Shown: piece by piece, positions 16,471 to 23,802 of the stretch
How the letters are laid out: every line of letters starts with the position of its first letter
How positions within the stretch are numbered: position 1 is the first letter of the stretch
Source: Streptomyces sp. col6
GTDB lineage: Bacteria; Actinomycetota; Actinomycetes; Streptomycetales; Streptomycetaceae
Length of the DNA: 44,961 bases
Direction of reading: 5' to 3'
Assembly: GCF_008042035.1 (NCBI RefSeq)
Contig: NZ_RDBL01000006.1
Span: 1,164,093 to 1,209,053 of the forward strand
Made by a program: the position numbers and the translations under genes
The notes under the pieces: generated by a model
What the model saw: the letters and a program-made list of their open reading frames with translations, nothing else
What the model was told of the DNA's origin: nothing
Database searches by the model: none

Positions 16471-17117
16471 AGCTTCTCCTCGGACGCCTGGACGTACACC
16501 GCACCACTGCCGCTCAGCTCCAGCTGGAAGCCCTCGCCCGAGCCGCGGCCCACCATCTCGCGCCAGCCGAGCGCGGTGGAGAGCTTGTTGCGTACGTCGC
16601 CGTGGTGGGCGACATACGCCTGGGGGTCGACGTGCACGTCGCGGCCCGGGGCGATCGGCAGCTCGATGACCCCGCCGTGCGCCATCACCGCCACCGCGCC
16701 GTGGCCGGTGAGCGTCGTCGTGAACAGGCCCTGACCGGTCACCTGGCCGCGCACCATGCCCATCACGCCGCCCTGCGAGCCCATGAACATCGTGCCCTGC
16801 TGGAGCGACCCGTCGAAGGCGAGGAGGCGGTCCGCCTCCACGTAGAGGGTGTCCCCGGTGAGGTTGATCACCTGGATGTGGTGGCCGCCGTGGCCGAACA
16901 TCACCGTGCCGTTGCCCTCGACCGTCATCAGCGGCGTCGCCTCGTTCGCCAGCCGGCGGCCGAGCATCGACATCACGCCGCCCTGGCCGCCCTGGATGTT
17001 CGGCGTGAACGCGACCTCGCCCCGGTAGGCGAGCATCGCCCCGCGCTGGCTGAACATCTTCTGGCCGGGGACCACCGTCGCCTCGACCATCTTCGAGTTG
17101 ATCTCGCGGAAGGGCAT
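16467..17117 (-). CDS. AIM24-family protein (second of three)
   Basis: Protein of 216 residues of the AIM24/DUF124 family. It shows the family pattern: MLAYRGEVAFTP near the N-terminus, then TVEGNGTVMFGHGGHH, DTLYVEADRLLAFD and the C-terminal part GLFTTTLTGHGAVAVMAHGG, HVDPQAYVAHHGD and GRGSGEGFQLELSGSGAVYVQ. It shares the phrases LYVEA, GLFTTT and GSGE.FQ with the neighbour at 17117, showing tandem duplication. Its ATG at 17117 overlaps the upstream stop by one base (TGATG), and it is coupled downstream by GTGA. No signal peptide is visible. Confidence 0.9.
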   Translation of the reverse strand: MPFREINSKMVEATVVPGQKMFSQRGAMLAYRGEVAFTPNIQGGQGGVMSMLGRRLANEATPLMTVEGNGTVMFGHGGHHIQVINLTGDTLYVEADRLLAFDGSLQQGTMFMGSQGGVMGMVRGQVTGQGLFTTTLTGHGAVAVMAHGGVIELPIAPGRDVHVDPQAYVAHHGDVRNKLSTALGWREMVGRGSGEGFQLELSGSGAVYVQASEEKL

Positions 17118-17749
17118 CAGAGGTTCCCCCCGATCGTGTTCCGCTCGCTGGGCTGCACGTAGACCAGTCCCTCGCCCTCGAAACGGATCTGGAAGGACTC
17201 GCCCGAGCCCTCGCCGATCAGCGTCCGGAAGTTCACCCCGGACTGGAAGTTCTGCTGCAGGTTGCCCTGGTGGGCGATGTACGCGCCCGGGTCGACGAAC
17301 AGCGGGTACTGCGCGGAGACCCGCAGCACCACGGCCGTGCCGTCCGACATGATCGCCGCCTGGCCGGTCCCCTCCACGGTGGTGGTGAACAGGCCGTTGC
17401 CCGTCGCACCGCCGCGCAGCCCGGTGAACGTGGTGCCCGTGCGCAGCCCCGCGTCGGTGCAGAGCAGGTTGCTCGCCTCCACGTACAGCTTGTCGCCGTG
17501 CAGCGAGACGAGGTTGATCTCGCTCGCGCGGTCGGCGAAGTAGCAGGTGCCCTGCCCGGTGACCTGCATCACCGCCATCGACTCACCGGTCAGCCTGCGG
17601 GTCACCATCCCGCGCAGTCCCTCACCGCCACCCGTCATCTTCTTGAACGTCATCTGGCCCTCGTACGCGACCATGGAGCCGTTCTTCGCCTTGACGGCAT
17701 CGCCGGCCAGATCGACGGCGAGCGTCTTGCTTCCCTCAAGTCGGAACAT
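17117..17749 (-). CDS. AIM24-family protein (first of three)
   Basis: Protein of 210 residues and first gene of the AIM24 triplet. The family pattern is clear: MVAYEGQMTFKKMTGG, TRRLTGESMAVMQVTGQGTCYFADRA, DKLYVEASNLLCTD, GLFTTTVEGTGQAAIM and FVDPGAYIAHQGNLQQ. The ATG at 17749 (MFRLEGSKTLAVDL) is chosen because family similarity begins there; a GTG two codons upstream is possible, and the ribosome-binding site is weak (GGGTGG). Function unproven; AIM24 proteins are linked to membrane or mitochondrial organisation in yeast and are unassigned in bacteria. Confidence 0.9.
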   Translation of the reverse strand: MFRLEGSKTLAVDLAGDAVKAKNGSMVAYEGQMTFKKMTGGGEGLRGMVTRRLTGESMAVMQVTGQGTCYFADRASEINLVSLHGDKLYVEASNLLCTDAGLRTGTTFTGLRGGATGNGLFTTTVEGTGQAAIMSDGTAVVLRVSAQYPLFVDPGAYIAHQGNLQQNFQSGVNFRTLIGEGSGESFQIRFEGEGLVYVQPSERNTIGGNL

Positions 17750-17955
17750 TGCCACCCGGCGAAAATAGCGGCAGCCACCGCCGCGGGAACAGGGGCAGCC
17801 GCGCGATCGGGCGCCCCGGAGCGCCCCTGATACGCATCCGGTACGGGACCCGGACGCAATCGGGACGTACTTCTTGCGGAACGGGCGGGCGCGGCCCGCT
17901 CCCCCCGGGACCCGCCGCCGGGCGGGCCGGGCGGCGATGTCACAATGGGTGCCGC

Positions 17956-17973
17956 TTGTGCGTGCGTTCACAA
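17956..17973. promoter_or_regulatory. Rex-like operator upstream of the DUF3817 gene
   Basis: TTGTGCGTGCGTTCACAA matches the S. coelicolor Rex operator form TGTGAACNNNTTCACA in the outer TGTG and the whole right half TTCACA; three inner bases of the left half differ. It lies 33-50 bases upstream of the GTG start at 18006. Rex is the NADH/NAD+ sensing repressor. The match is by eye and unproven. Confidence 0.45.
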
Positions 17974-18005
17974 GCTGTCACGACCCTCCCACCGAAGGTG
18001 CCCCC

Positions 18006-18356
18006 GTGGACATCAAGACCGCCACCGCCCTGCACCGGCTGCGCCTCATCTCGATTCCCGAGGCGCTGTCCTTCCCCGCGCTGATCCTCTTCGGCTCGGT
18101 CCTGAGCCGGGTCTCCGACATCGACTTCCTGATGATGCCGCTCGGCATGCTGCACGGCGTGCTCTTCGTGATCTACGTCGTCCTGCTGCTGGACGTGTGG
18201 GCGAAGACCAAGTGGCCGCTGAAGCGCGTCGCGTTCTTCTTCCTGCTGTGCGTGCTGCCGTTCGGCGGTCTGTACGGGGACAAGGTGCTCAAGCGCTACG
18301 AGGCGGACAGCGTCATCGCCGCGCGGGCCCGCCGCGAAGGCACGGTCAGCGCATGA
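18006..18356 (+). CDS. DUF3817 small membrane protein
   Basis: Membrane protein of 116 residues with about three hydrophobic segments and the DUF3817 pattern [28 protein letters not shown], and [22 protein letters not shown]. The start is the GTG at 18006 ([14 protein letters not shown]), preceded by GAAGG at a normal distance; longer in-frame starts lack conserved sequence. It overlaps the next gene by 4 bases (ATGA). A second family member is encoded at 21655. Biochemical role unknown. The Rex-like site upstream, if real, would tie it to redox state. Confidence 0.88.
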   Translation: MDIKTATALHRLRLISIPEALSFPALILFGSVLSRVSDIDFLMMPLGMLHGVLFVIYVVLLLDVWAKTKWPLKRVAFFFLLCVLPFGGLYGDKVLKRYEADSVIAARARREGTVSA

Positions 18357-18646
18357 TCGTCGCCTTCTCCGTCAGCCCGCTCGGGGTCGGCGAGGACGTC
18401 GGGGAGTACGTCGCCGACGCCGTCCGGGTCGTCCGCGAGTCCGGGCTGCCCAACCGCACGGACGCGATGTTCACCTCCATCGAAGGGGAGTGGGACGAGG
18501 TCATGGACGTCGTCAAGCGCGCCGTGGCCGCCGTCGAGGCGCGCGCCGGGCGGGTCTCCCTCGTGCTCAAGGCCGACATCCGGCCCGGGGTCACCGACGG
18601 ACTGACCTCCAAGGTCGAGACGGTCGAGCGGTACCTCGCGGACTGA
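18353..18646 (+). CDS. Thiamine-binding / MTH1187-family protein
   Basis: Small cytoplasmic protein of 97 residues of the UPF0045 (MTH1187/YkoF-like) family, members of which bind thiamine or its pyrimidine moiety. The pattern [50 protein letters not shown] and [15 protein letters not shown] is typical. It is translationally coupled to the DUF3817 gene. Ligand binding here is family inference; the gene pair could also be structural partners. Confidence 0.85.
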   Translation: MIVAFSVSPLGVGEDVGEYVADAVRVVRESGLPNRTDAMFTSIEGEWDEVMDVVKRAVAAVEARAGRVSLVLKADIRPGVTDGLTSKVETVERYLAD

Positions 18647-18665
18647 CGCCCGGTCCGCCCACAGT

Positions 18666-18692
18666 GAGCCCCCGCCCCTCCGGCGGGGGCTC
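18666..18692. terminator. Hairpin terminator between convergent genes
   Basis: Perfect 11-bp stem (GAGCCCCCGCC at 18666-18676 with its complement at 18682-18692) and a 5-base loop, between the convergent stops at 18646 and 18696. Probable bidirectional terminator. Confidence 0.7.
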
Positions 18693-18695
18693 CCG

Positions 18696-19679
18696 TCATT
18701 CCGGGACCGCCAGCGCGATCCCCAGCGGCGTCCGCTCGTACAGCACCTGGTGGCCGTAGCGGCGCGAGGTCAGCAGCCCGGCCGCCCGCAGCACCGACAG
18801 ATGCGCCGACACCGACGACGGGGCGAGCCGCAGCCGGTGCGCGAGCGCGCTGGTGCCGGCCGGCTCGTCCAGCGCGCACAGGACATCGGCCCGTGCCCGG
18901 CCGAGCAGCCGTGCCAGGGCCTCGGGGGTACTCGCGCCCGGCTCCGTCCACAGGCCCCCGATCCCGCGCGCCGGGTAGATCACGGCGGGCGGCCAGGGCG
19001 GCTCGTATCCGCTGACCACGTCCGGCCACGCGAAGACGCTCGGGATCAGCACGAGGCCCTGCCCGCCGAGCACCCGGGAGTGCCGGCCCCGCATCCCCAC
19101 CAGGGTCAGGGTGGAGTCCGTCCACGTCAGCTGCGGGCTCAACTCCCCGAGAAGGCGTGCGAATCCCACCTCGGCCAGCCGTCGCGAGTGGTACGCGATA
19201 TCGGCCTCCAGCAGGGCGCGCAGCCTCGCCCAGTCCGGCTCGATCAGCGTCCGCCACGCCTCTTCGAGCAGATCGGCCAGCTCCCGCAGGGCCCGCGCCG
19301 GGTCGGCGAGCAGCGCCCGGCCGGCGGGGGAGTCCAGGGCGCCCGGCCGGTCGGCCAGCGTCAGCGCCAGATCCTGGGCGACCAGCTCCGGGGCGGTGGC
19401 GCGTACGGCCGCGATCTCGTCCTCGAACGCGACGTACGGCCCCGTGGGAGGCGGGCAGAGGAAGTCCGGATTGTGCCCGCCGTCGGTCATCAGCGACCAG
19501 AGCGGCCGCAGATCGAGCCCCGAGGCCGCGTCCTTGATGCGCCGCAGCCACGGCTGGTGGTACCCGTGCCGCCGGGGGCGCAGCAGCGTCCGCACGGCGG
19601 CCTGGGTCTCCCAGAGCGGGGAGAGCGCGAACCGGCAGCGCAACAGGTCGTTCTCGTCGAGATGCAGATGGAACGGCAT
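18696..19679 (-). CDS. ArsR-type helix-turn-helix regulator with DUF5937-like N-terminus
   Basis: Protein of 327 residues. The C-terminal 75 residues form an ArsR-like winged helix (ARADVLCALDEPAGTSALAHRLRLAPSSVSAHLSVLRAAGLLTSRRYGHQVLYERT). The N-terminal 250 residues (MPFHLHLDENDLLRCRFALSPLWETQAAVRTL onward) match the sensor part seen in large Streptomyces regulators of this type, ligand unknown. The ATG at 19679 is 73 bp from the divergent MFS exporter start, and a 16-bp inverted repeat sits between them. Likely a local repressor of the exporter. Confidence 0.88.
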   Translation of the reverse strand: MPFHLHLDENDLLRCRFALSPLWETQAAVRTLLRPRRHGYHQPWLRRIKDAASGLDLRPLWSLMTDGGHNPDFLCPPPTGPYVAFEDEIAAVRATAPELVAQDLALTLADRPGALDSPAGRALLADPARALRELADLLEEAWRTLIEPDWARLRALLEADIAYHSRRLAEVGFARLLGELSPQLTWTDSTLTLVGMRGRHSRVLGGQGLVLIPSVFAWPDVVSGYEPPWPPAVIYPARGIGGLWTEPGASTPEALARLLGRARADVLCALDEPAGTSALAHRLRLAPSSVSAHLSVLRAAGLLTSRRYGHQVLYERTPLGIALAVPE

Positions 19680-19696
19680 GGGCGGCCTCGCGAAGA

Positions 19697-19712
19697 TTCG
19701 GTGTCAGCCGAA
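19697..19712. promoter_or_regulatory. Candidate operator between regulator and MFS exporter
   Basis: TTCGG-TGTCAG-CCGAA is a 16-bp inverted repeat with perfect 5-bp arms, in the 73 bp between divergent starts at 19679 and 19753. It is the only clear symmetric site there, so it is the best candidate binding site for the ArsR-type regulator. Confidence 0.4.
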
Positions 19713-19752
19713 AGTCTACGGAGCGGGGCGCCCGCTCCTCCAAGCTGCCGCC

Positions 19753-21069
19753 ATGCCGAGCAACAGCACCCACCCACAGGGCACCGCCCACGACACGGCG
19801 GACGCTCCGTCCGTCCCCCGGGGATACCGCGCCGTCTTCGCCGTACGCGAGTTCCGGGCGGTGTTCGCCGCGCATCTGCTCTCGCTGCTCGGCGTCGTCG
19901 TCAGCGAACTCGCGCTCACCGTCCTGGTCTACGACCTCACCTCCTCGCCCCTGCTCAGCGCGCTCACCTTCGCGCTCGGCATGCTCCCGTACCTCGTCGG
20001 CGGCACCCTCTTCGCCGGGATCGCGGACCGCTACCCCGCCCGCCGGGTGCTGGTCACCTGCGACCTCGTCTGCGCGGCCTGCGTCGCCGTGATGATCCTT
20101 CCGGGCACGCCGGTCGCGGGGCTCCTGGGGCTGCGCTGCCTGGTCGCCGCCGTCTCTCCGGTCTTCACCGGGACGAGGATGGCCGCGCTCACCGACATCC
20201 TGGGCGAGGGCGAACTGTTCGTCCTGGGCCGCTCGCTGCTGCGGATCGTCTCGCAGAGCGCGCTGCTCGCCGGGTTCGGCGTCGGCGGGCTGCTCCTCGC
20301 CGTGATCTCCCCGCGCGGCGCGATCGCGATCACGGTGGTCACCTTCCTCTGCTCGGCGACGCTGCTGCGCTTCGGCACCCGCGACCGGCCCGCCCGCGCG
20401 GCGCAGGGCGGCGGCGGCTCCACCCTGCTGCGGGAGTCGCTGTCCGGCGCCCGGCTGGTCCTCGGCCACCGCCGCGTCCGCGCCCTGATGCTGCTGTTCT
20501 GGCTGCCTCCGCTGTTCGTCGTGGCGCCGGAGGCGGTCGCGGCGCCGTACGCCGACGAGATCGGGGCCGGCCCGACGGCGCTCGGGCTGCTGATGTGCGC
20601 CATGCCCGTCGGCCACATCGCCTCCGAGCTGTACGCGGGCTCCGTGCTGCGCCCCCGTACCCGCGAGCGGATCGTGCTGCCGCTGGCCGCCGCCGGGCTG
20701 CTGCCCCTCGCGGTGTACGGGCTGACCCCGGGGGTCGCGACGGCCGCCGTCGCGCTGGTGGTGGCCGGTGCCTCGGCCGCGTACGGCATCGGCCTCGACC
20801 AGTGGTTCGTCGCCGCCGTCCCCGAGGAGCTGCGCGGCCGGGCCATGACCCTGCTCACCGCGGGACTCATGACGCTCCAGGGCGTCGGCATGGCGCTCAC
20901 GGGGCTCGCGGCCGAGTTCTTCCCCGTCCACCAGGTGGTCGCCGGGGCGGGTGTCCTCGGCACGCTGTGCCTGCTCCCGCTGGTCGCCGAGGTCCGCAGA
21001 ACCGCACCCACGGCCCAGGGCCGGACCGAAGTTCGAGACGGGGAGGACCGACAAGTTCCCCATGGGTAA
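19753..21069 (+). CDS. MFS transporter
   Basis: Integral membrane transporter of 438 residues with about 12 hydrophobic segments. Family landmarks are FAGIADRYPARRVLV after TM2 (the G...DR..RR loop A motif) and the start of the second half at RRVRALMLLFWLPP. The type resembles MFS_3/enterobactin-exporter-like (EntS) proteins of about 400-440 residues. The ATG at 19753 (MPSNSTHPQG) is favoured because it fits the divergent promoter; sequence conservation appears to begin near GYRAVFAVREFRAVF. Divergence from the regulator at 19679 suggests a drug- or metabolite-induced exporter. Substrate unknown. Confidence 0.9.
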   Translation: MPSNSTHPQGTAHDTADAPSVPRGYRAVFAVREFRAVFAAHLLSLLGVVVSELALTVLVYDLTSSPLLSALTFALGMLPYLVGGTLFAGIADRYPARRVLVTCDLVCAACVAVMILPGTPVAGLLGLRCLVAAVSPVFTGTRMAALTDILGEGELFVLGRSLLRIVSQSALLAGFGVGGLLLAVISPRGAIAITVVTFLCSATLLRFGTRDRPARAAQGGGGSTLLRESLSGARLVLGHRRVRALMLLFWLPPLFVVAPEAVAAPYADEIGAGPTALGLLMCAMPVGHIASELYAGSVLRPRTRERIVLPLAAAGLLPLAVYGLTPGVATAAVALVVAGASAAYGIGLDQWFVAAVPEELRGRAMTLLTAGLMTLQGVGMALTGLAAEFFPVHQVVAGAGVLGTLCLLPLVAEVRRTAPTAQGRTEVRDGEDRQVPHG

Positions 21070-21589
21070 GGTCGTGGCCGTGCCGAAGCCGCTCAGCCTT
21101 CCCTTCGATCCCATCGCCCGCGCCGACGAGCTCTGGCAGCAGCGCTGGGGCCCGGTCCCGTCCATGGGGGCGATCACCTCGATCATGCGGGCGCAGCAGA
21201 TCCTGCTCGCCGAGGTCGACGCCGTCGTCAAGCCGTACGGACTGACCTTCGCGCGGTACGAGGCGCTGGTGCTGCTCACCTTCTCCAAGGCGGGCGAGCT
21301 GCCGATGTCCAAGATCGGCGAGCGGCTGATGGTCCACCCGACGTCCGTGACGAACACGGTGGACCGGCTGGTGCGCTCCGGCCTGGTGGACAAGCGCCCG
21401 AACCCCAACGACGGGCGGGGCACGCTGGCCTCCATCACGGACAAGGGCCGCGAGGTCGTGGAATCGGCGACCCGGGACCTGGTCGCGATGGAGTTCGGAC
21501 TCGGGGTGTACGACGCCGAGGAGTGCGCCGAGATCTTCGCGCTGCTGCGGCCCCTGCGGATCGCCGCGCAGGACTTCGAGGAGGTCTGA
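21062..21589 (+). CDS. MarR-family transcriptional regulator
   Basis: Regulator of 175 residues with a MarR winged helix (LTFARYEALVLLTFSKAGELPMSKIGERLMVHPTSV, then NTVDRLVRSGLVDKRPNPNDGRGTLASIT). The ATG at 21062 overlaps the MFS gene by 8 bases; its only good purine tract (GGGGAGGA at about 21039) is rather far away, so a GTG a few codons later (21074 or 21080) is a real alternative. The N-terminal block SLPFDPIARADELW is characteristic of a Streptomyces-conserved subgroup. It may be co-transcribed with the exporter, but its gene neighbours suggest a conserved function of its own. Confidence 0.87.
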   Translation: MGKVVAVPKPLSLPFDPIARADELWQQRWGPVPSMGAITSIMRAQQILLAEVDAVVKPYGLTFARYEALVLLTFSKAGELPMSKIGERLMVHPTSVTNTVDRLVRSGLVDKRPNPNDGRGTLASITDKGREVVESATRDLVAMEFGLGVYDAEECAEIFALLRPLRIAAQDFEEV

Positions 21590-21654
21590 GAGACGCCGTT
21601 CCGGGGCCCGGCCCGCTGCAAGATCGCCCCGGACGTCCGGTTACGCTCGATGCC

Positions 21655-21990
21655 ATGAAACGCAGTGTGCTGACCCGATACCGGGTGATGGCTTACGTCA
21701 CCGCCGTCATGTTGCTGATCCTCTGCGTGTGCATGATCTTCAAATACGGCTTCGACAAGGGTGAGGGCCTGACGCTCGTCGTCTCCCAGATCCACGGCGT
21801 GCTGTACATCATCTACCTGATCTTCGCCTTCGACCTGGGCTCCAAGGCGAAGTGGCCGATGGGCAAGCTGCTCTGGGTGCTGATCTCGGGCACGATCCCG
21901 ACGGCCGCGTTCTTCGTGGAGCGCAAGGTCGTCCGCGAGGTCGAGCCGCTGGTCGCCGACACGACGCCGACGGCCCCCGCGAACGTCTGA
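21655..21990 (+). CDS. DUF3817 small membrane protein (second copy)
   Basis: Membrane protein of 111 residues with about three transmembrane segments and the DUF3817 pattern RYRVMAYVTAVMLLILC, SQIHGVLYIIYLIFAFDLG and KAKWPMGKLLWVLISGTIP. It parallels the copy at 18006 (HGVLF.IY and K.KWP in both) but is clearly diverged. The ATG at 21655 lies 65 bases after the MarR stop. Function unknown. Confidence 0.88.
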   Translation: MKRSVLTRYRVMAYVTAVMLLILCVCMIFKYGFDKGEGLTLVVSQIHGVLYIIYLIFAFDLGSKAKWPMGKLLWVLISGTIPTAAFFVERKVVREVEPLVADTTPTAPANV

Positions 21991-21998
21991 CCTCACCG

Positions 21999-22028
21999 AA
22001 CCGCCCCGCGCGAAGCGCCGGGCGGTTT
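21999..22028 (+). terminator. Hairpin terminator after the DUF3817 gene
   Basis: AACCGCCC at 21999-22006 pairs with GGGCGGTT at 22020-22027, with an inner GCGC/GCGC stem around a GAA loop, followed by TTTG. It separates this gene from the icmA promoter. Confidence 0.65.
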
Positions 22029-22037
22029 GTCATCGAC

Positions 22038-22061
22038 ATTTACTAGGACGTCCTAGTAAAT
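22038..22061. promoter_or_regulatory. Perfect 24-bp palindrome, candidate icmA operator
   Basis: The half-site ATTTACTAGGAC (22038-22049) is followed immediately by its exact complement (22050-22061), ending 7 bases before the icmA ATG. A perfect 24-bp palindrome in DNA of this GC content, and AT-rich at its ends, is very unlikely by chance. Its position over the start region suggests a repressor site, most likely for a TetR- or MarR-type protein; which one is not shown. Confidence 0.75.
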
Positions 22062-22068
22062 TGGAGGC

Positions 22069-23769
22069 ATGGACGCTGACGCGATCGAGGAAGGCCGCCG
22101 CCGCTGGCAGGCCCGTTACGACAAGGCCCGCAAGCGTGACGCGGACTTCACCACGCTCTCCGGCGACCCGGTCGAGCCCGTCTACGGCCCCCGCCCCGGG
22201 GACGCGTACGAGGGCTTCGAGCGGATCGGCTGGCCCGGCGAGTACCCCTTCACCCGGGGGCTCCACCCGACCGGCTACCGGGGCCGCACCTGGACCATCC
22301 GCCAGTTCGCCGGCTTCGGCAACGCCGAGCAGACCAACGAGCGCTACAAGATGATCCTGGCCGCCGGCGGCGGCGGGCTGAGCGTGGCCTTCGACATGCC
22401 GACGCTGATGGGCCGCGACTCCGACGACCCGCGCGCGCTCGGCGAGGTCGGGCACTGCGGCGTCGCCATCGACTCCGCCGCCGACATGGAGGTCCTGTTC
22501 AAGGACATCCCGCTCGGTGACGTCACGACGTCGATGACGATCAGCGGCCCGGCCGTCCCGGTCTTCTGCATGTACCTGGTCGCCGCCGAGCGCCAGGGCG
22601 TCGACCCCGCCGTCCTCAACGGCACGCTCCAGACGGACATCTTCAAGGAGTACATCGCGCAGAAGGAGTGGCTCTTCCAGCCCGAGCCCCATCTGCGCCT
22701 CATCGGGGACCTGATGGAGCACTGCGCGAGCTCCATCCCCGCGTACAAGCCGCTCTCCGTCTCCGGCTACCACATCCGCGAGGCCGGGGCGACGGCCGCG
22801 CAGGAGCTGGCGTACACCCTCGCCGACGGCTTCGGCTACGTGGAGCTCGGCCTCTCGCGCGGGCTCGACGTCGACACCTTCGCGCCCGGCCTGTCCTTCT
22901 TCTTCGACGCGCACCTCGACTTCTTCGAGGAGATCGCCAAGTTCCGCGCCGCCCGCCGGATCTGGGCCCGCTGGATGAAGGAGACGTACGGCGCGAAGAC
23001 CGACAAGGCCCAGTGGCTGCGCTTCCACACCCAGACCGCCGGCGTCTCGCTCACCGCGCAGCAGCCGTACAACAACGTCGTACGCACCGCGGTCGAGGCC
23101 CTGTCCGCCGTCCTCGGCGGCACCAACTCGCTGCACACCAACGCCCTCGACGAGACCCTCGCGCTCCCCTCCGAGCAGGCCGCCGAGATCGCGCTGCGCA
23201 CCCAGCAGGTGCTGATGGAGGAGACCGGCGTCGCCAACGTGGCCGACCCGCTGGGCGGTTCCTGGTACGTGGAGCAGCTCACCGACCGCATCGAGGCCGA
23301 CGCCGAGAAGATCTTCGAGCAGATCAAGGAGCGCGGCACCCGCGCCCACCCCGACGGGCAGCACCCGGTCGGCCCGATCACCTCCGGCATCCTGCGCGGC
23401 ATCGAGGACGGCTGGTTCACCGGCGAGATCGCCGAATCCGCCTTCCGGTACCAGCAGTCGCTGGAGAAGGGCGACAAGCGCGTCGTCGGCGTCAACGTCG
23501 CGCACGGCTCGGTCACCGGCGACCTGGAGATCCTGCGGGTCAGCCACGAGGTCGAGCGCGAGCAGGTCCGCGTGCTCGCCGGCCGCAAGGAGGGCCGCGA
23601 CGACGCCCGGGTCAAGTCCGCCCTGGACGCGATGCTGGCCGCCGCCCGCGACGGCTCCAACATGATCGCCCCGATGCTCGACGCGGTCCGCGCGGAGGCG
23701 ACCCTCGGCGAGATCTGCGGCGTCCTTCGCGACGAGTGGGGCGTCTACACGGAGCCGGCCGGCTTCTGA
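22069..23769 (+). CDS. icmA: Isobutyryl-CoA mutase large subunit
   Basis: B12-dependent mutase subunit that, with the small cobalamin-binding subunit IcmB (not in this window), interconverts isobutyryl-CoA and n-butyryl-CoA. The 566-residue length matches known IcmA. The substrate-binding TIM barrel is present without a C-terminal B12 domain. Two specificity positions fit ICM, not methylmalonyl-CoA mutase: Phe80 in TIRQFAGF (Tyr in MCM) and Gln198 in EYIAQKE (Arg in MCM). The ATG at 22069 sits only one base after GGAGG, unusually close. A perfect palindrome lies just upstream. The convergent TetR gene begins after a 17-bp gap between stops. MeaB at 9952 is a possible chaperone. Confidence 0.93.
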   Translation: MDADAIEEGRRRWQARYDKARKRDADFTTLSGDPVEPVYGPRPGDAYEGFERIGWPGEYPFTRGLHPTGYRGRTWTIRQFAGFGNAEQTNERYKMILAAGGGGLSVAFDMPTLMGRDSDDPRALGEVGHCGVAIDSAADMEVLFKDIPLGDVTTSMTISGPAVPVFCMYLVAAERQGVDPAVLNGTLQTDIFKEYIAQKEWLFQPEPHLRLIGDLMEHCASSIPAYKPLSVSGYHIREAGATAAQELAYTLADGFGYVELGLSRGLDVDTFAPGLSFFFDAHLDFFEEIAKFRAARRIWARWMKETYGAKTDKAQWLRFHTQTAGVSLTAQQPYNNVVRTAVEALSAVLGGTNSLHTNALDETLALPSEQAAEIALRTQQVLMEETGVANVADPLGGSWYVEQLTDRIEADAEKIFEQIKERGTRAHPDGQHPVGPITSGILRGIEDGWFTGEIAESAFRYQQSLEKGDKRVVGVNVAHGSVTGDLEILRVSHEVEREQVRVLAGRKEGRDDARVKSALDAMLAAARDGSNMIAPMLDAVRAEATLGEICGVLRDEWGVYTEPAGF

Positions 23770-23778
23770 CGTACGTAC

Positions 23779-23802
23779 GGCCGCCGCTAACCGGCGGCGG
23801 CC
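23779..23802. terminator. Hairpin between convergent icmA and tetR stops
   Basis: GGCCGCCG at 23779-23786 faces GGCGGCGGCC at 23793-23802 across a short loop that includes the TetR stop codon. It lies in the tiny gap between convergent genes, so it would serve both directions. Confidence 0.5.

Noticed and set aside
18346..21996. 1216-codon open frame on the - strand through 18.3-22 kb
   Set aside because: It runs antisense or out of frame through several clear genes and has a composition typical of shadow frames in high-GC DNA.
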